From: Phialocephala subalpina
Taxonomy: Eukaryota; Ascomycota; Leotiomycetes; Helotiales; Mollisiaceae
Direction: 5' to 3'
Length of the DNA stretch: 64,000 nt
NCBI GenBank assembly: GCA_900073065.1
Contig: FJOG01000029.1
Coordinates: 549,324 to 613,323 of the forward strand
This document shows positions 22,588 through 34,300 of the stretch, one piece after another. Position numbers and translations under genes: made by a program. Position 1 is the stretch's first letter; the number at the start of each line of letters is the position of its first letter. The notes beneath the pieces are model-generated. The model saw only the letters and a list, made by a program, of their open reading frames with translations, did no database searches and was not told the origin of the DNA.

Positions 22588-24303
22588 ATGCCGATCAACA
22601 ATCTTTGGGGGTAAGCTCAGCCAATTCTTTAAGCAAAAGCTAATGTATTCCACAGTTCCCTCACCAGAAACGCAGCCTCCTCGCAACAGGTTGCACCACC
22701 AACAGCACCAGCCCCAACCTCGAGCTCCACCACCGGAGAAGGCAACTCTTGTTCAGGAATCTCAATGAAGTACTCTTGCGGTCACACTTGGATCGAGCAT
22801 GCCCGAGAATGCGTAATCGGAACAGTATCTCACTGCCCAGCTGTCGCCGCTGAGTCCATGCACCCAGACTTCGCTTGTCTTATCTGCGGTCCTCCCGGCT
22901 CAGACAACCCTACCCCTGAGATGATCCTCCAGGTGCGCACCTTGGGCCCCGAGTTCGGATACTGGATCAACAGCCTCATCAAAGACAAGAACGACGCACT
23001 GCAGAAGATCGAGGATGATAAAGCCGAAATGTTAAAGTTGAGGAAGGAGACGGCGGAATTAAAGACTGCGGTCGAGAGGTTGAAGAAAGTTGAGGCGGAG
23101 AGCAAGAAGATGGTGGAGGCAATGGAGAAGCATCAGGTCAAGGGTCTCACTCCGTTTAGTGGGAAAATGGCCCCTCCTCCGCTTCCGATCAAAGGTCAAG
23201 GTCAAGGGTCTACTCGTCCGGCTCCTCGAAGAGCTCCGTCCAACAAGCAAGCTCAAGTTCCGACTATCTCTGCCCCTACAAAAGCTGTTCCGGGTAGTGA
23301 AGCTCAAGGTCTTGCAGTCCAAGTTCCTGTAAGAAAAGTTCAATTTCCAGAAGATCCAGGTGTCCCCATCCCCACGATAGCCAATTCGAGCAGCCAATCT
23401 CAGATACAGCGTAAATGGTCTTTCGGCCGACCAGAGGGTGCTTTGGCAGGATTCGACGATATCGAGGTGCTACAACAATTCGAGGACTGTGACCACAGTG
23501 ATCGCATTTTCTTTGCAAAGCGAGGAAAGCCCAATCCCGTTGTCGAAAAAGCCATCATCGCCGACAAGAAGGCCGGTCTCTGCACAAAGTGTATCAAGTT
23601 CATCAACAGCAGCCAGAAAGAGAAGGTGGAAGCTGTTGAGAAGGAGTTGCAGACCAACTTCGACAAGGAGATAGACGACTTCTATGATAGACCCCAACCA
23701 CTGAAGAGAACAAACAGTGGCAGAGTCAAGAAGGTAAAGGCTCATAATGAGGGTCAGCTGAGGGGAAAGGGTGGACGATTTGTTACATCTGCCTTTGTCA
23801 CTGACTCCGCCCCAACTACACCCAAGGCTCAGATTAACGCAGCTTCATCACCTACTACACCACAGGCCAAGTCAAATACTGCATCCCTTCCTGGAACACC
23901 AATGTCTACCTCCATGATCACTTACGAGCCATCCGATTCGCGAATCAAGGCAAAGGAGATCGTTGAGATGTTCTTCGCTGAACCTTTCCAAGAGATCGTC
24001 GACGACTTGAAGACTCGGCAGAAGGAAATGGTGGATACAAACTATGGTATCTTCGTTCTTGATAATGTAGCAGCGATGGAGTTGGCTTTGAGGATGGGTG
24101 ACGAAAGAAAGTTTCTTGTAAAGAAGAATGAACTTTTGAGGAATCGGAAGGACATTGAGAGGGATTTGGAGAAGTCTTCTGACATCTTCGGGGAGGATAT
24201 TCTGAAGGAGACTCAGGATTGTCTTCAGGTCTGGATTGAGGAAACTGATATCTGGAAGGATGGCTTGCTACCATTGCCACAGTCGCGGCAGGTGGATGAG
24301 TAG
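22588..24303 (+). CDS. Cluster gene 2: C-x-H-x8-C protein with coiled coil (unknown function)
   Basis: Exon 1 is only 23 nt (22588-22610, MPINNLW). A 45-nt intron leads to 22656-24303, for 556 residues in all. After a P/T/S-rich lead comes C49-G-H51-x8-C60-x7-C68 ... C82-x2-C85. A clear coiled coil follows (about residues 115-175, with repeats such as LRKETAELKTAVERLKK). A second Cys/His group, C286-D-H288 ... C317-x2-C320, repeats the ends of the first. A C-terminal helical region of about 130 residues (IVEMFFAEPFQEIV, AAMELALRMGDERKFLVKK) resembles the tails of the neighbouring genes. Reading from the ATG at 22765 alone would lose 44 residues. Function unknown; a protein-binding or nucleic-acid-binding zinc module is inference. 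Confidence 0.75.
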
Positions 24304-24933
24304 AACAAAAGGGGGTTGTTATGGAGCTTGGGGAAAGAAATCTTATGCGTTTGTCAAAGTAGAACTTGTAGAATAAGTAGCTTGTTGTTTGTCAATACAC
24401 GATGTGTAACTTCTAGGTTCCAAATCTCAGGTATCCAAAGAATGGAGTATCTTGCCGTGAATCTATAGATGGTGAATTGAAGTCTACAACTCCGCTACCC
24501 ATCAACTTAGCCAAAGCCAGAGACAAAGCCATAGACGCTGTGCACAACTCAGCGCTTGCGAGTAGCAAAAGCGTCCTCGTTTTCAGAGCGATGCAGTTCA
24601 AAGAACTAAGTGAATTGAAGCTTTAGCTAGAATAAATGGTTTTGATGACGTGACTGAAAGGCGAATCCATTATAGATTGCGGTCAAACGCGTTTGGCGAG
24701 GCTGTAAAGTATTAGTGAATAGACAGGTTCAAATAAGGGGTGAGTTGACGCGTTACTTCAACCGACAGCCCAGATGGCGTGACTGAAAGGTGAATAGAAG
24801 TCGGTCGAACGCGTTCAGCAAGGCTACAAGATCAGAACGTGCGAACCGAGTAGTATATATACTCCTCGCGTCGCCAAACGCCTCCAACATTTCGACACCA
24901 CGTTCCAGTAAAGTTATACCTGTACTAGTTACA
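24304..24933. other. Intergenic with duplicated segment and an ATG-less frame
   Basis: 630 bp. It contains a direct repeat (24644-24709 and 24773-24830). It also holds an open frame without ATG (about 24416-24626) with a helical stretch LAKARDKAIDAVH. Part of that frame (24566-24580) is identical over 15 bases to coding sequence of cluster gene 3 (25427-25441). Confidence 0.5.
24644..24830. repeat. Imperfect direct repeat (about 60 bp, two copies) upstream of cluster gene 3
   Basis: Copy 1 is 24644-24709 and copy 2 is 24773-24830. Both carry 'cgtgactgaaagg', then 'ggtc-aacgcgtt' and 'aggct-aa'. The second copy ends about 100 bp before the start codon, so it may be a promoter duplication. Confidence 0.75.
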
Positions 24934-26372
24934 ATGTCTTACATCCCCGAGCCTCCAAGGCGTACTTCCAACGGGTAAGTTCTTTACTGATTGGGCTCTT
25001 GATACTTTTTGTTGCGGTACTAAGTCCTTCTCGCAGCGGCACACCCTTGATTCTAAAGAAAAGCCATAAGAGGACGCTTGCCCAGCAACTGCCTACATCA
25101 TCTGCACCTACATCATCTGCACCTACATCATCTGCACCTACATCATCTGCACCTACATCATCTGCACCTACATCATCTGCACCTACATCATCTGCATCAG
25201 CATTGACAGCTTCAAAGCCAGCTCCAAAGCCAGCTCCAAAGCCACAAACGCTCTCCCCAGGCCAGCGTTTTCCAGCTCCAAAAGCGCTCTCGTCACATGA
25301 GCGACTTTCAGCGACGACGTTGAGCTCCACTCCACCAACCGCAACATTAACATCACTCGCAGCGACTCAGGAGGCAAAAGAAGAGACGCTCTCTCCAAGT
25401 GAGCGCTTTTCAGACTCAAAAGCGTCCTCGTCAAGTCAGGAATTCAAAGAACGAACTGCTGCACTTACAGCAAAGTTAGCGAAGGCTCGCGAGAACATCA
25501 AAAAGCCTTTACCACGCATATCGGAAGATTCACCATTCACCAGCATGTGCGACTGCATTCTCCGTAGCGTGCTTCATGATTGCAACCACTTGGTTCTCAC
25601 CTACGCCCAGAAGTGTGTCAACTGGAAGGAAGACGCGCCTTGCAAAGAGACGATTCGAAGACGGGGGATGACTGAGTACGATGACGGCGCGTGCCCCAAG
25701 TGCAAGGCTGAGAAGGCCGAGAAAGAGTTGCATCAGAAGAATCTGGAGGACGTGAAGAAGAAGAGAACTGCTCGTATCAGCATGGAGGACGACAGATCCA
25801 CGGCGTGCGAGGATGAGAGACATGGTACAGCACTTGAGCCTACACGAGAGGAGGTTGCCAATGTCGAGCAGCAAGTTGAAGGTACCAGTCAGCACTCTAA
25901 GGATGGCAATCTCAAAGTCTTACCTGAGGAGGTACAACGACAAGGCCTCAATATCGTATCCTCAGAATCAGTATCCCAAGCAATCCAAGCTGGGTTGCTT
26001 GAGATGTTGAAAAGTGCGAAGGTTGCATCAGCCATGGATGACCCTGCCGGGCGAGCCAGAAATCTGCAGATCCTGGTCGCGAAAACAATGATGAAGGGAG
26101 CTGTGCAAGATGCCTTCAAGATTTTGGGGCAGGAACGCACGTGGCGACATCCATACCACGTTGGGATGGAGGCGAAGGATGCAATGGATAGGTTCGAGAC
26201 GGCTGCTCGAGAGGGCAACGAGAAGCAAATGGCCTTGGAGAAGGAGAAATTCTTTGGAGAAATTTCAAGCTACGCCGAGAGTCTTGAGAATGTTCACAAA
26301 GCTGCCGAAGTGAAGCTTTTGGAGGAATGCGAGGAGGCTGTTCAGTTGTTCTTCGAGACTTTACTTGGATGA
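24934..26372 (+). CDS. Cluster gene 3: C-x-H-x8-C protein with PTSSA repeats (unknown function)
   Basis: Exons 24934-24974 and 25037-26372 give 458 residues. A P/R-rich first exon (MSYIPEPPRRTSN) mirrors the small first exon of cluster gene 2. Seven perfect PTSSA repeats follow, then two related segments: SPGQRFPAPKALSSHERLS and SPSERFSDSKASSSSQEFK. The Cys/His module is C196-N-H198-x8-C207-x8-C216 ... C233-x2-C236, the same spacing as genes 1 and 2. The C-terminal 150 residues are helical and end with EKQMALEKEKFF ... LLEECEEAVQLFFE, parallel to the tails of genes 1 and 4. No named domain recognised. Confidence 0.75.
25092..25196 (+). repeat. Coding minisatellite, 15-bp unit, seven copies
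   Basis: Seven identical 'cctacatcatctgca' units encode Pro-Thr-Ser-Ser-Ala. Perfect DNA identity between copies suggests recent expansion. Confidence 0.95.
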
Positions 26373-26938
26373 TTTTGGTGACGCTACTTATGTCTTGCAC
26401 GGTTACAAGAAGAGGAAAACTTGTCGCATTACGCAAAGTAGACATGATTACGGTACTTAGATGTCGCTACAACTATTAGGAGTTCAATATTTGTCCTTGA
26501 CTTGCTTTGTAAAGGACACAGCAAACTTCAAGACAACTAATGCAAACAATTGCCCCTCTCATCTTCCCTTTTATAATATTCTGTGATATGAAAGCTACCA
26601 AGCTGGCAACAGACTTATTACCTTGCACTCCTATATATTTCACTCAGCTGCGACTCATCTTCATCTGGCAATAATTGCTATATATTAATAATTTGGCCTA
26701 CCAGACTCACGCTAGCCGAAGCGAGCATACCTTCTCACGATGACTTTCGATCTTCTTTCCAATCTTCTTTCTTTCGTTAACAAAGCGTTGCCGCCACGTC
26801 TGTAGCATCTTGTATCTGTAGTCTACGATGTAAGTTTGAATCTCTATTTACGTTCCCTTTGCTAGAAGATGCTTGCTAACCGTGTGCAAGCGAGAACCAC
26901 TCTCCTATCCGTCACGAGTCCATCGCGTCGCGCCCAAT
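26373..26938. other. Intergenic, possible 5' leader of cluster gene 4
   Basis: 565 bp. A GTAAGT-like site (26829-26834) and a ctag at 26861-26864 suggest a spliced leader, but no coding first exon could be proved. Confidence 0.35.
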
Positions 26939-27638
26939 ATGACCTGCCACAAGGAATACCTGCCAGACGGCACCTACATCTACTCTTGCGGTCCTTCCAT
27001 GAAGTCCGAAAGTCTTTCTGGATCCGAGACGACGGATGTTGCCTTGAATACCCCGCCTGAGACAAACATTTGTGGTGAAGTTGAGGGATATTACGAAGGT
27101 GACGCTGAGCTGAGGGAGTTGAAGATTGAGCACCTGCTATTGGAAGAACGAATGATCAAGGGCGAACAAGACATTCGAGAAGGGGCATCTACTAAGATGG
27201 AGTCTGGAGAGAAGAAGCTCAGCAAGCTCAAGATGATGGTCATGTTCCCAAAAAGTGTGGGACATTGAAACATGCTAATTCTGAGTAGGCATCCATGGGT
27301 CTCGCTGCTCCCATAATCTCTGGTATGAGATTGACCCAGCATTTGTGAAACATTCACTAAGCTGAGTCCTAGGCTTCCAGTCACTTGACGTCTCGATCCA
27401 TGAGATTGTCCAGTACTACATGTCTGTCGTCATTCCACACAATCAACTTGGTTTGGAGATTGCATTCAAGGAGGGCAAGGAGATGGACATTCAAGGCTAC
27501 AAGACCGCTCTTGCTAGGATTCAATTCGAGATGCAGGAGCATGTCCAGGCCCGTTTGGAACAATCAAAGCGTGAGATTGTCCAGAAGTGTGAGGAACGTG
27601 CCTTGGAGTTGATGGATCTAGCTGCTGCTGATCTTTGA
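26939..27638 (+). CDS. Cluster gene 4: small helical relative of the Cys-rich cluster (unknown function)
   Basis: Exons 26939-27238, 27289-27322 and 27373-27638 give 199 residues; the middle exon is only 34 nt. The N-terminus (MTCHKEYLPDGTYIYSCGPS) has two Cys and a His but lacks the full C-x-H-x8-C module. Most of the rest is helical: ELRELKIEHLLLEERMIKG and a tail MDIQGYKTALARIQFEMQEH ... QKCEERALELMD. That tail aligns by eye with the ends of cluster genes 1 (ASRCQER) and 3 (LLEECEEAV). It may be a shortened paralogue. In-frame non-ATG codons extend upstream to 26873, so a spliced upstream start is possible. Confidence 0.6.
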
Positions 27639-28345
27639 GCGCTTGCTTCTTCTAATGTATGATAATGAACGGGAATGTGTGGAACGTTGGGGATGGGTAG
27701 TGCTGAGATAGCAAATGGGAAGCAATTTCAGACAATAACTTCTTCTCGGTGATTTGAATAGTTGTCTATTGCAAGGATACTCTTGTTCCATGCCAAACCC
27801 ATCTCCTCAAAGACAACAAGATGCATTCCTGCAGCCAGCCAACAGCTTGGTTCTGCAAACACTCTCAAATGTACCAGGTATTGTGGAACAATTGAATATC
27901 GAGCTTCTAAGCATTTCAATCTGAAGACCAAGTATACCTTCATGTAGTCCTCGTCGAGTGACTTGAAGGTATTTCTCTCGAAGTTCTCGAGGTCTACTTG
28001 GAGATTTGCTTGCTGTTGAAAATAAGCGAGGAAAGGGGGGAGCTAGGCGGGCTTGGCAGAATGCTATGGGAAACAAAGGATCTCCATGCTACGACACCTT
28101 TCCTTTTTCCTTTGATAGCTATAGTCCTTACTTGATTTCAAGGGCGCTTCTTTTCGATTTCCTGATGTGGCGTGTTGGATCACGAAAAGCACACGCTTCA
28201 ACCTTGTCATGTTACACAAGATGCGCCTCCCTCGGCAAAAGCAAAGCCATTATACACGACAGAAGAGTAAAAAACCTGTCCACTTTCTTTTCTGTTTACC
28301 TTCTCATCAGCCGGCTTTCATTTCAGTCCACAACTCCAGTAGTCA
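27639..28345. other. Intergenic, no gene seen
   Basis: About 700 bp between cluster gene 4 and the SET-domain gene. Frames here are not domain-bearing; the frame 28006-28650 overlaps the SET gene out of frame. Confidence 0.5.
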
Positions 28346-29611
28346 ATGAATCGCCCGCATCTATCAATCAAGCTGTCCAACATGGCCTCCCGAACCATCT
28401 TCAACCCCACCAAGTGCTTCCCACCTCATCCCCTCCTCTCCCGCCACCTCTCAACCACCACCTTCTCACCAGCACGCAAGATTTGCCCTCTACTGGAAAT
28501 CGTCCCCATAGACGGCAGGGGCTTTGGAACCATCGCAACCCAAGAAATCAAACCCTACACCCTCATATTCTCCGAATCACCAGTAGGAATAGCACAATAC
28601 AACCCTCTCGACCGCTACCAAGAACAGGTATCCATTGCCGCCGCCCATAGTGCCATGTCTTTTGGTCAAAAGGCCGGCTTCGATTCATTACATGAAGGAG
28701 TGAGGCCTTTCAGTACGAAGGAGATGCGTATTTGGAACGCAAATTGTTTTATGTATGATTCCGTGGGTAGTAACAGCACCAGCGCCGTGTTCCTCGATAT
28801 GTCGCGCATCAATCATTCGTGTATTCCAAACGCGGAGTATGATGCCAATTTTAGCAAGAACCGGATGGTGCTCTTTTCGACCCAGCGGATTCGGGCAGGC
28901 GAAGAAGTCACGATCAATTATGGGCACGAGTATATGCTTAAGGCAGCAGAGGAACGAAACGCGCATCTCAGATACATTTATGGTTTTACATGTACATGTA
29001 AAGCTTGCGTAGATCCAAGTTTCAAGAGCTTGAGCGACAAGAGACGGAGAATGTTAAAGGAGGATTTTTATTGTGGGATGCATGATCACTCAACCGCTCC
29101 AGATTTCTCAGCCAAGGCACTCGGCATCGATGAACCCAGCAGCATGAAGCCTGGGTCTTTAACACAGTACATAGATGCCGGATTTTCAGATGGCATCAAT
29201 ATCTTCCGACCCGGAACCATACAACTCATGCGTCGTTCCTTAAAACTCAAATTCGATGAAGGACTTGGTGGTGAATCATTTCTCAGTGCTGCGTTCACGT
29301 ATGCTTCGACTGCGCTTATAATTATGCATAAGAGGATGAGAGATCGAAAGAGTAGGCTACCTGTTGATCCTTTGACGGATTTACAGAGATGCATGCAATT
29401 GTTGTTGGTGAGTGAGAGGTTGATGAGAGAGATCAAGCCACGGGAGGATAAGGGAATGCGGAAGATGAGGGAGAAGAAGGAGAATGTGATGGGGATGTGG
29501 AACTCGGTGATTCTGGAGGAGATGACGGTTGCTGAATGTCGAGAAACTTTGGCGAAAATTTTGAGCAAGGAACCTGATCCCTTTTCGGGAAGTTCTGCGT
29601 ATCGGGCCTGA
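28346..29611 (+). CDS. SET-domain protein, probable mitochondrial or cytosolic lysine methyltransferase
   Basis: A single exon of 421 codons. The N-terminus is rich in Ser/Arg without acids (LLSRHLSTTTFSPARK), which looks like a mitochondrial presequence. The SET fold begins at GRGFGTIATQEIKPYTLIFSE; its core is MSRINHSCIPNAEYD with GEEVTINYGHEY (the catalytic Tyr region). A post-SET-like C-T-C-x2-C follows (FTCTCKACVD). There is no MYND finger insert between the SET halves, so it is the small fungal SET5/SMYD-like type. It could start at 28346 or 28382; the later ATG gives MASRTIF and leaves the presequence intact. The substrate is unknown. Confidence 0.85.
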   Translation: MNRPHLSIKLSNMASRTIFNPTKCFPPHPLLSRHLSTTTFSPARKICPLLEIVPIDGRGFGTIATQEIKPYTLIFSESPVGIAQYNPLDRYQEQVSIAAAHSAMSFGQKAGFDSLHEGVRPFSTKEMRIWNANCFMYDSVGSNSTSAVFLDMSRINHSCIPNAEYDANFSKNRMVLFSTQRIRAGEEVTINYGHEYMLKAAEERNAHLRYIYGFTCTCKACVDPSFKSLSDKRRRMLKEDFYCGMHDHSTAPDFSAKALGIDEPSSMKPGSLTQYIDAGFSDGINIFRPGTIQLMRRSLKLKFDEGLGGESFLSAAFTYASTALIIMHKRMRDRKSRLPVDPLTDLQRCMQLLLVSERLMREIKPREDKGMRKMREKKENVMGMWNSVILEEMTVAECRETLAKILSKEPDPFSGSSAYRA

Positions 29612-29729
29612 TACTGGATTAATGATGATTAAGATCTGATATTGCCTCAAGGCACCAAGTTATCAGATTAGACCATCGAACGAGCCTTAATGCTCTTCGA
29701 AAGCATCTTGACTCGATTAGATGCTCAAC
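29612..29729. other. 3' flank of the SET gene
   Basis: Short transition from normal-composition DNA into an AT-rich island. No gene. Confidence 0.4.
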
Positions 29730-30350
29730 GATATAAATTCATATATCTATATCAATATAACAAAAATAATTCAAAATATTTAAATATATTTTGAATGCTT
29801 TAAATAGAATAAAATAGAATTAGAATACGATATTTTGAAAATATTCAGAATATAATATTCTAAATATATTTAGAATATTCAAGAATATTACGTATTTTTC
29901 AAAATAAATAATTAAAATATAAAAATTTGGTATTATAAAGTATATATAAGTAAATAAACTTATCAAATAGTTTCTTTTTAAATAGTTTATTTAATAAAGT
30001 TATTGTTGCGAGAACTTTTATAATCACATGATTAATCGCGTGGCTAATTGAGATTTAATCGAGCTTTAAACTTCTTTCGCTTTTTCTTTTAAATATATTT
30101 TATTACTCTTATTATAATAATTATTAATTTTCGGTGCCTCCGATTAGTTATCTGGTTAAAACTAAGCCATTTTAAGCCTTATATAAAGCCTAAGATGAAA
30201 TCAGTATATAAAGCGGTATATAATCACGTGCTATTCAAAATATCTAAATATATTCTAAATATTTTGAATAGAATAAAATAGAATTAGAATATAATCATTC
30301 AGAGTTAAATAGAATATAAATGCGACCCTATATTCTATTTAATGAATAGA
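29730..30350. repeat. AT-rich island 1 (RIP-like relic) with terminal direct repeats
   Basis: Almost pure A/T with scattered G/C. The stretch 'tagaataaaatagaattagaata' near 29806-29828 recurs near 30268-30290, each preceded by a 'ttcaaaatat..taaatatatt' motif. Two copies about 460 bp apart suggest the ends of a decayed element. No coding capacity remains. Confidence 0.65.
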
Positions 30351-31338
30351 ATTTTTTACACTGATCTATATACATCTCGCACTTTATCCTTCTCTTTAAT
30401 CCGAGTCATATCAATCACTACTGTCATCATCATATATTACCACATCATCACCCCTCCACGCATCGGGTGGGAACGTATATTTATCGTCCCACTCGTAGTC
30501 GGGGTCGTATGGGCCTTTCTTGGCTGTTGTTTATTTGGTTGATATGGTGTGCTGGTGTTCGAGTTGCTGTCATCCTATAAAGATTTGGAGTTGTATTGTA
30601 GGAAAGAAGGAAGCAAGAAGGGGAGAAGAGATGCGATGGAGTTTAAATACTCGTGAACGGGTAGGATCCCAGAACCACCTAGAAAGATTCATGCCTCAAG
30701 ATGGAACTGAATGTTTCTGAACACTTGGGATAATAAGGGTTGACGTCAACGAACCTCGTCGAAGGCGTCCAATCAGAAATAAATCTTGAATAACCCAGAT
30801 AATTTAGGACATTGAGAAATGCCTACCACTCATGGCAGAAAACGAATTGGGATGCACTTGCTAATACTGGGCTCAATCTCACGAGTATTAGCACTAGGGA
30901 ACGGTTGACGTCTTTTATTCTATTTTCTAATCCTACATGCATAAGATTTCTGCTTGAGTGGCCGATCCGTAGCATAAAGCTAGCTTCCTCTGCCTCAAAT
31001 GCCCAACTGAAGGTCGAGTTACGAGCTGGAAGAAAACCATTGGATATCCACAATGAGTTTCCTGCTTGAGATCGGTAGCATAATTGGTTACCCTGCCTCA
31101 AATGCTCAGTCGATAATCCGAGTTACGAGCTCCAAGAATGTTGTATTGCATATTTACCATAAGTATGCTGATCCAACCATTGAGTCGCAACCGTATGAAT
31201 TGATACCGTATGAGTCGCCACCATATGAGTATCAACTCACCAGTTACAACCATGAATCGAAAAGCTGCATATTGGTTGTGTTGCCGTTTGAGTATGTAGA
31301 ATTTTGGAAAATGAAAGACCGCCCAACCCCGCCAACAT
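30351..31338. other. Intergenic, no gene seen
   Basis: About 1 kb downstream of the AT-rich island. It holds an imperfect tandem duplication (30947-31140) and no domain-bearing frame. Confidence 0.45.
30947..31140. repeat. Imperfect tandem duplication, about 90-110 bp unit
   Basis: 30947-31038 and 31058-31140 share 'tgcttgag', 'cgtagcataa/cggtagcataa', 'ctgcctcaaatgc' and 'gagttacgagct' in the same order. Confidence 0.75.
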
Positions 31339-34300
31339 CTAATGTCGCTTGTCGAGATATGCCTTGGCATTCTCCCAAGCAGTCTTATCTGTCTGGCTGA
31401 CCTCATCGCCGAGTTGGCTAACACCCTCGTAGACCGCATCGAAGAACTTGAAGGCGACGTTGAGATCCTCTGGAAAATTGACACTGTGGGGAAGGTATTT
31501 GTCGACATATTGCTCCGTCATTTCCTTGCGTTCCTCAGCACTCCACTCAGCCTTGAAGAAGTCATCGAGGTAGGTCTTGACAGCGATTCCGAGGCTGGTA
31601 TCGACATCGGTGCAGAGTGGCAAGCTAGTAAAAAATTATTAGCATTTGTTAATGTTTGGACTGAACTAGCGCTTACCTTCTACCTAAACGACCACAGTCA
31701 TCGTTAGGACGGACAGCTTGAGCATTGAGCAACATCGATGCCAGAACAGCTTCAAGTAGGTCTCGATCAGTCTCCCGGACTGCCTTGATCATGGAGTGGA
31801 AGTTCAAGAAGTTCTTGCTCAAGGGTCCGGTGTATCCGATGGGAGCGTGGCGTAACTTGAGGAGACAAGCAGTGCGGCCGATGAGAATGCAATTGGCTTT
31901 ATCTTCATCTGAACCTCGAAGAGCACCACCGATCAAGTCATTATGTCGGTTGCGAGAGTTGAGAATGTCGAATCGGATGAGCTCCATTGCAAGGAAGGCT
32001 GCCTCTTCGACGTGGCGAGCATTCCAGTAGTTCTTGATATGAGGACCGATTGACTTGAGGATAGCAGCCAGAGCCTTACCGTAGGAAGTCAGCTCATGCT
32101 GATCGTTGATGTAGTTTCGGAGATGCAGTAATCGCCACAAGACACTCGCCGAGATCTCACTCTTGCCTTCGAGGACCACATCTGGCTTTCTGAATGTCTT
32201 GGCACGGAATTCGCCGTCTTCGAGAGACAGGATTGCGAACGCGAGCGATCCTGGAGTCAGATTCAACTTTGTCGCCTGAGCCTTCAACTCCTTGTCCTTG
32301 ACGCCCCAGGGATCGATCTTTTGGTTTGTTTGTGGTTGAAGATTTCTGTGAACAATTGTTTGCTTCAAGCTATCATCAAACCAGAACTTCATGACGATCT
32401 CATAGTGCTGAATAGCTCGATGGATCCTGGAAGAGATCAATGCGGCTGTCGTCTCTTTCAAAGGTACTAGATCACGAGAAACCAATTTCTTGTACTCGTC
32501 CGAGGCGAAACCATCAAGTGTGGGAAGCACAATCAAATCGCGATGAACGAAGCAGTTCATAATCGTCGGTCCGATGAGTGCCTTGGAGAGATAGTGGTAG
32601 AGTTCCGCCGGCATCTGTAGGCCAAGGTACAAGTGCTGGTCATTGGTGAGGTTATCATACTCTCGAATGTGAATGTTGCCCTTCACGTCGACGGTGATGC
32701 AATGCTTCACAGCCATCTTTGCTTTGCGATATTTGTCCAACCAATCAGGGTCTCTCTTCTCCAGGATGTCGTGGAATGAGACACAAGTATTGGTGACGGA
32801 TTTGTCGGAAGTTCTCAACAGGTTGATAGCGTCGGTAAGGGTATATGGTTGAGAAGATATGATGCTCTCGACCTGAAGAGGAGGAAATGGGGATAGGAAA
32901 GACGTGCCGACCATGAGCAAGGCGTCAGCAAGCATTTCGGGTGTAGTGTTGAGTTTCGTAACCAATTCAGATTTGTAGATGCCCGTGAACTGCTTCTTCT
33001 CCCAATCAGCAGCAGTGGGATGATTGAACATGCTATCGACGATGTCGTAAAGAAGCAACTCCTTGGAGCCCATAACGCCGTCAACCAACTGCTCGTCGAG
33101 TCTATCCAGATACGCAAGTTGAGCGCAGGCGCTGAAGGGTGCGATGAGGTATTCCAACTTTCGGTCATCCAAGACCTCCTGTAGGAGTCGATATAGATCT
33201 TGTGCACGAACAGAGCCTGTGTTCCGTCAGTATGACATCTTGGGCGTAAGATCTTGAGCTTACCTGAAGCGCCGAATGCCCTAACAGCTTCTTCTGGTTG
33301 GTTCTTGCTGTACATGTCCCACGCCTTCTGGGTTTTAGTCAGAGCGGCGCGAGCCTGTCGGAGAGCCATCTCGTCCTTTCCAACAACAGATTGTCCATCG
33401 AAGACGAATAGAGGTCTCATCTTGTTCTCCTTCCACCGATTCAGATCATTCTCGATGTGCGCCTTCAGAGCGATAGGATCTCCGCCGAGGGCTGCGAGTA
33501 GAGGCTCATTGGTCGGTGTATCATCGAGCATGTGCTGTAGGTAGGATGTGGCTTCGACACCGAGGACGGCATCTTTGAGATCGGCGAGGGACATAGAGCT
33601 GTACGCATGTTAGACTGACGAGGAAGAATAATTTATAGCTGTTATACTTACTAGATAGTTGCGCCAACCGAGAAATTACTCTCCTGGACTGTATAATCGA
33701 GATTAGCATATGGGAAGTTTCTCGGAACACCGCGTTCTGCAAGCACAATTTCCATTCTGCCCCCCTGAGCCTTGGCATAGGCATGGAACTCCTCAGAAAG
33801 GGTCCCAGCATGTTCTCGCTCCAAGCGCTCCACCAAAAGAGTGTAGCAATCCTTCTTCGCTCCGTTTGCGTCAACTGTCCAGTGGGGATATCCTTGGTTT
33901 GCTGCCACAGCAACTGGGTATCCGTAAGGGACGATGGAAGGTGCAGGAATGAATGTTTGGACGGGAACGACATTTGGGTTGGGGTGGTGTTGCTGAACTG
34001 GGAAGTATGGAATATCCATTGGTGGAGGGTTTCTGGGGATTGCGGAGGGTGAAGGTCTAGTCGTGAAGTATTGTGCCACGAAAGCCTCCTGCTCACGATG
34101 AGCAATATTGTTGATGTGGCTTTGTAAGGCTGAGTCTCCATGTGAGAAGTACTCTGCAGCAGCGTCCCTTGGGATTGCTGGTGATAACTCCCCTCTCTGG
34201 ATTCGTTCCAAGAGCTGCTCATCTACACCTTCTGCAGCGCTGCTCGAGGTTGTTTGTGTAGGTCGTCTTGCGGGAGGATAGAAAGTAGGTGCTGTAAGAA

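Noticed and set aside
28006..28650. 214-codon frame overlapping the SET gene
   Set aside because: It runs out of frame through the SET gene's presequence; the SET frame has clear domains.
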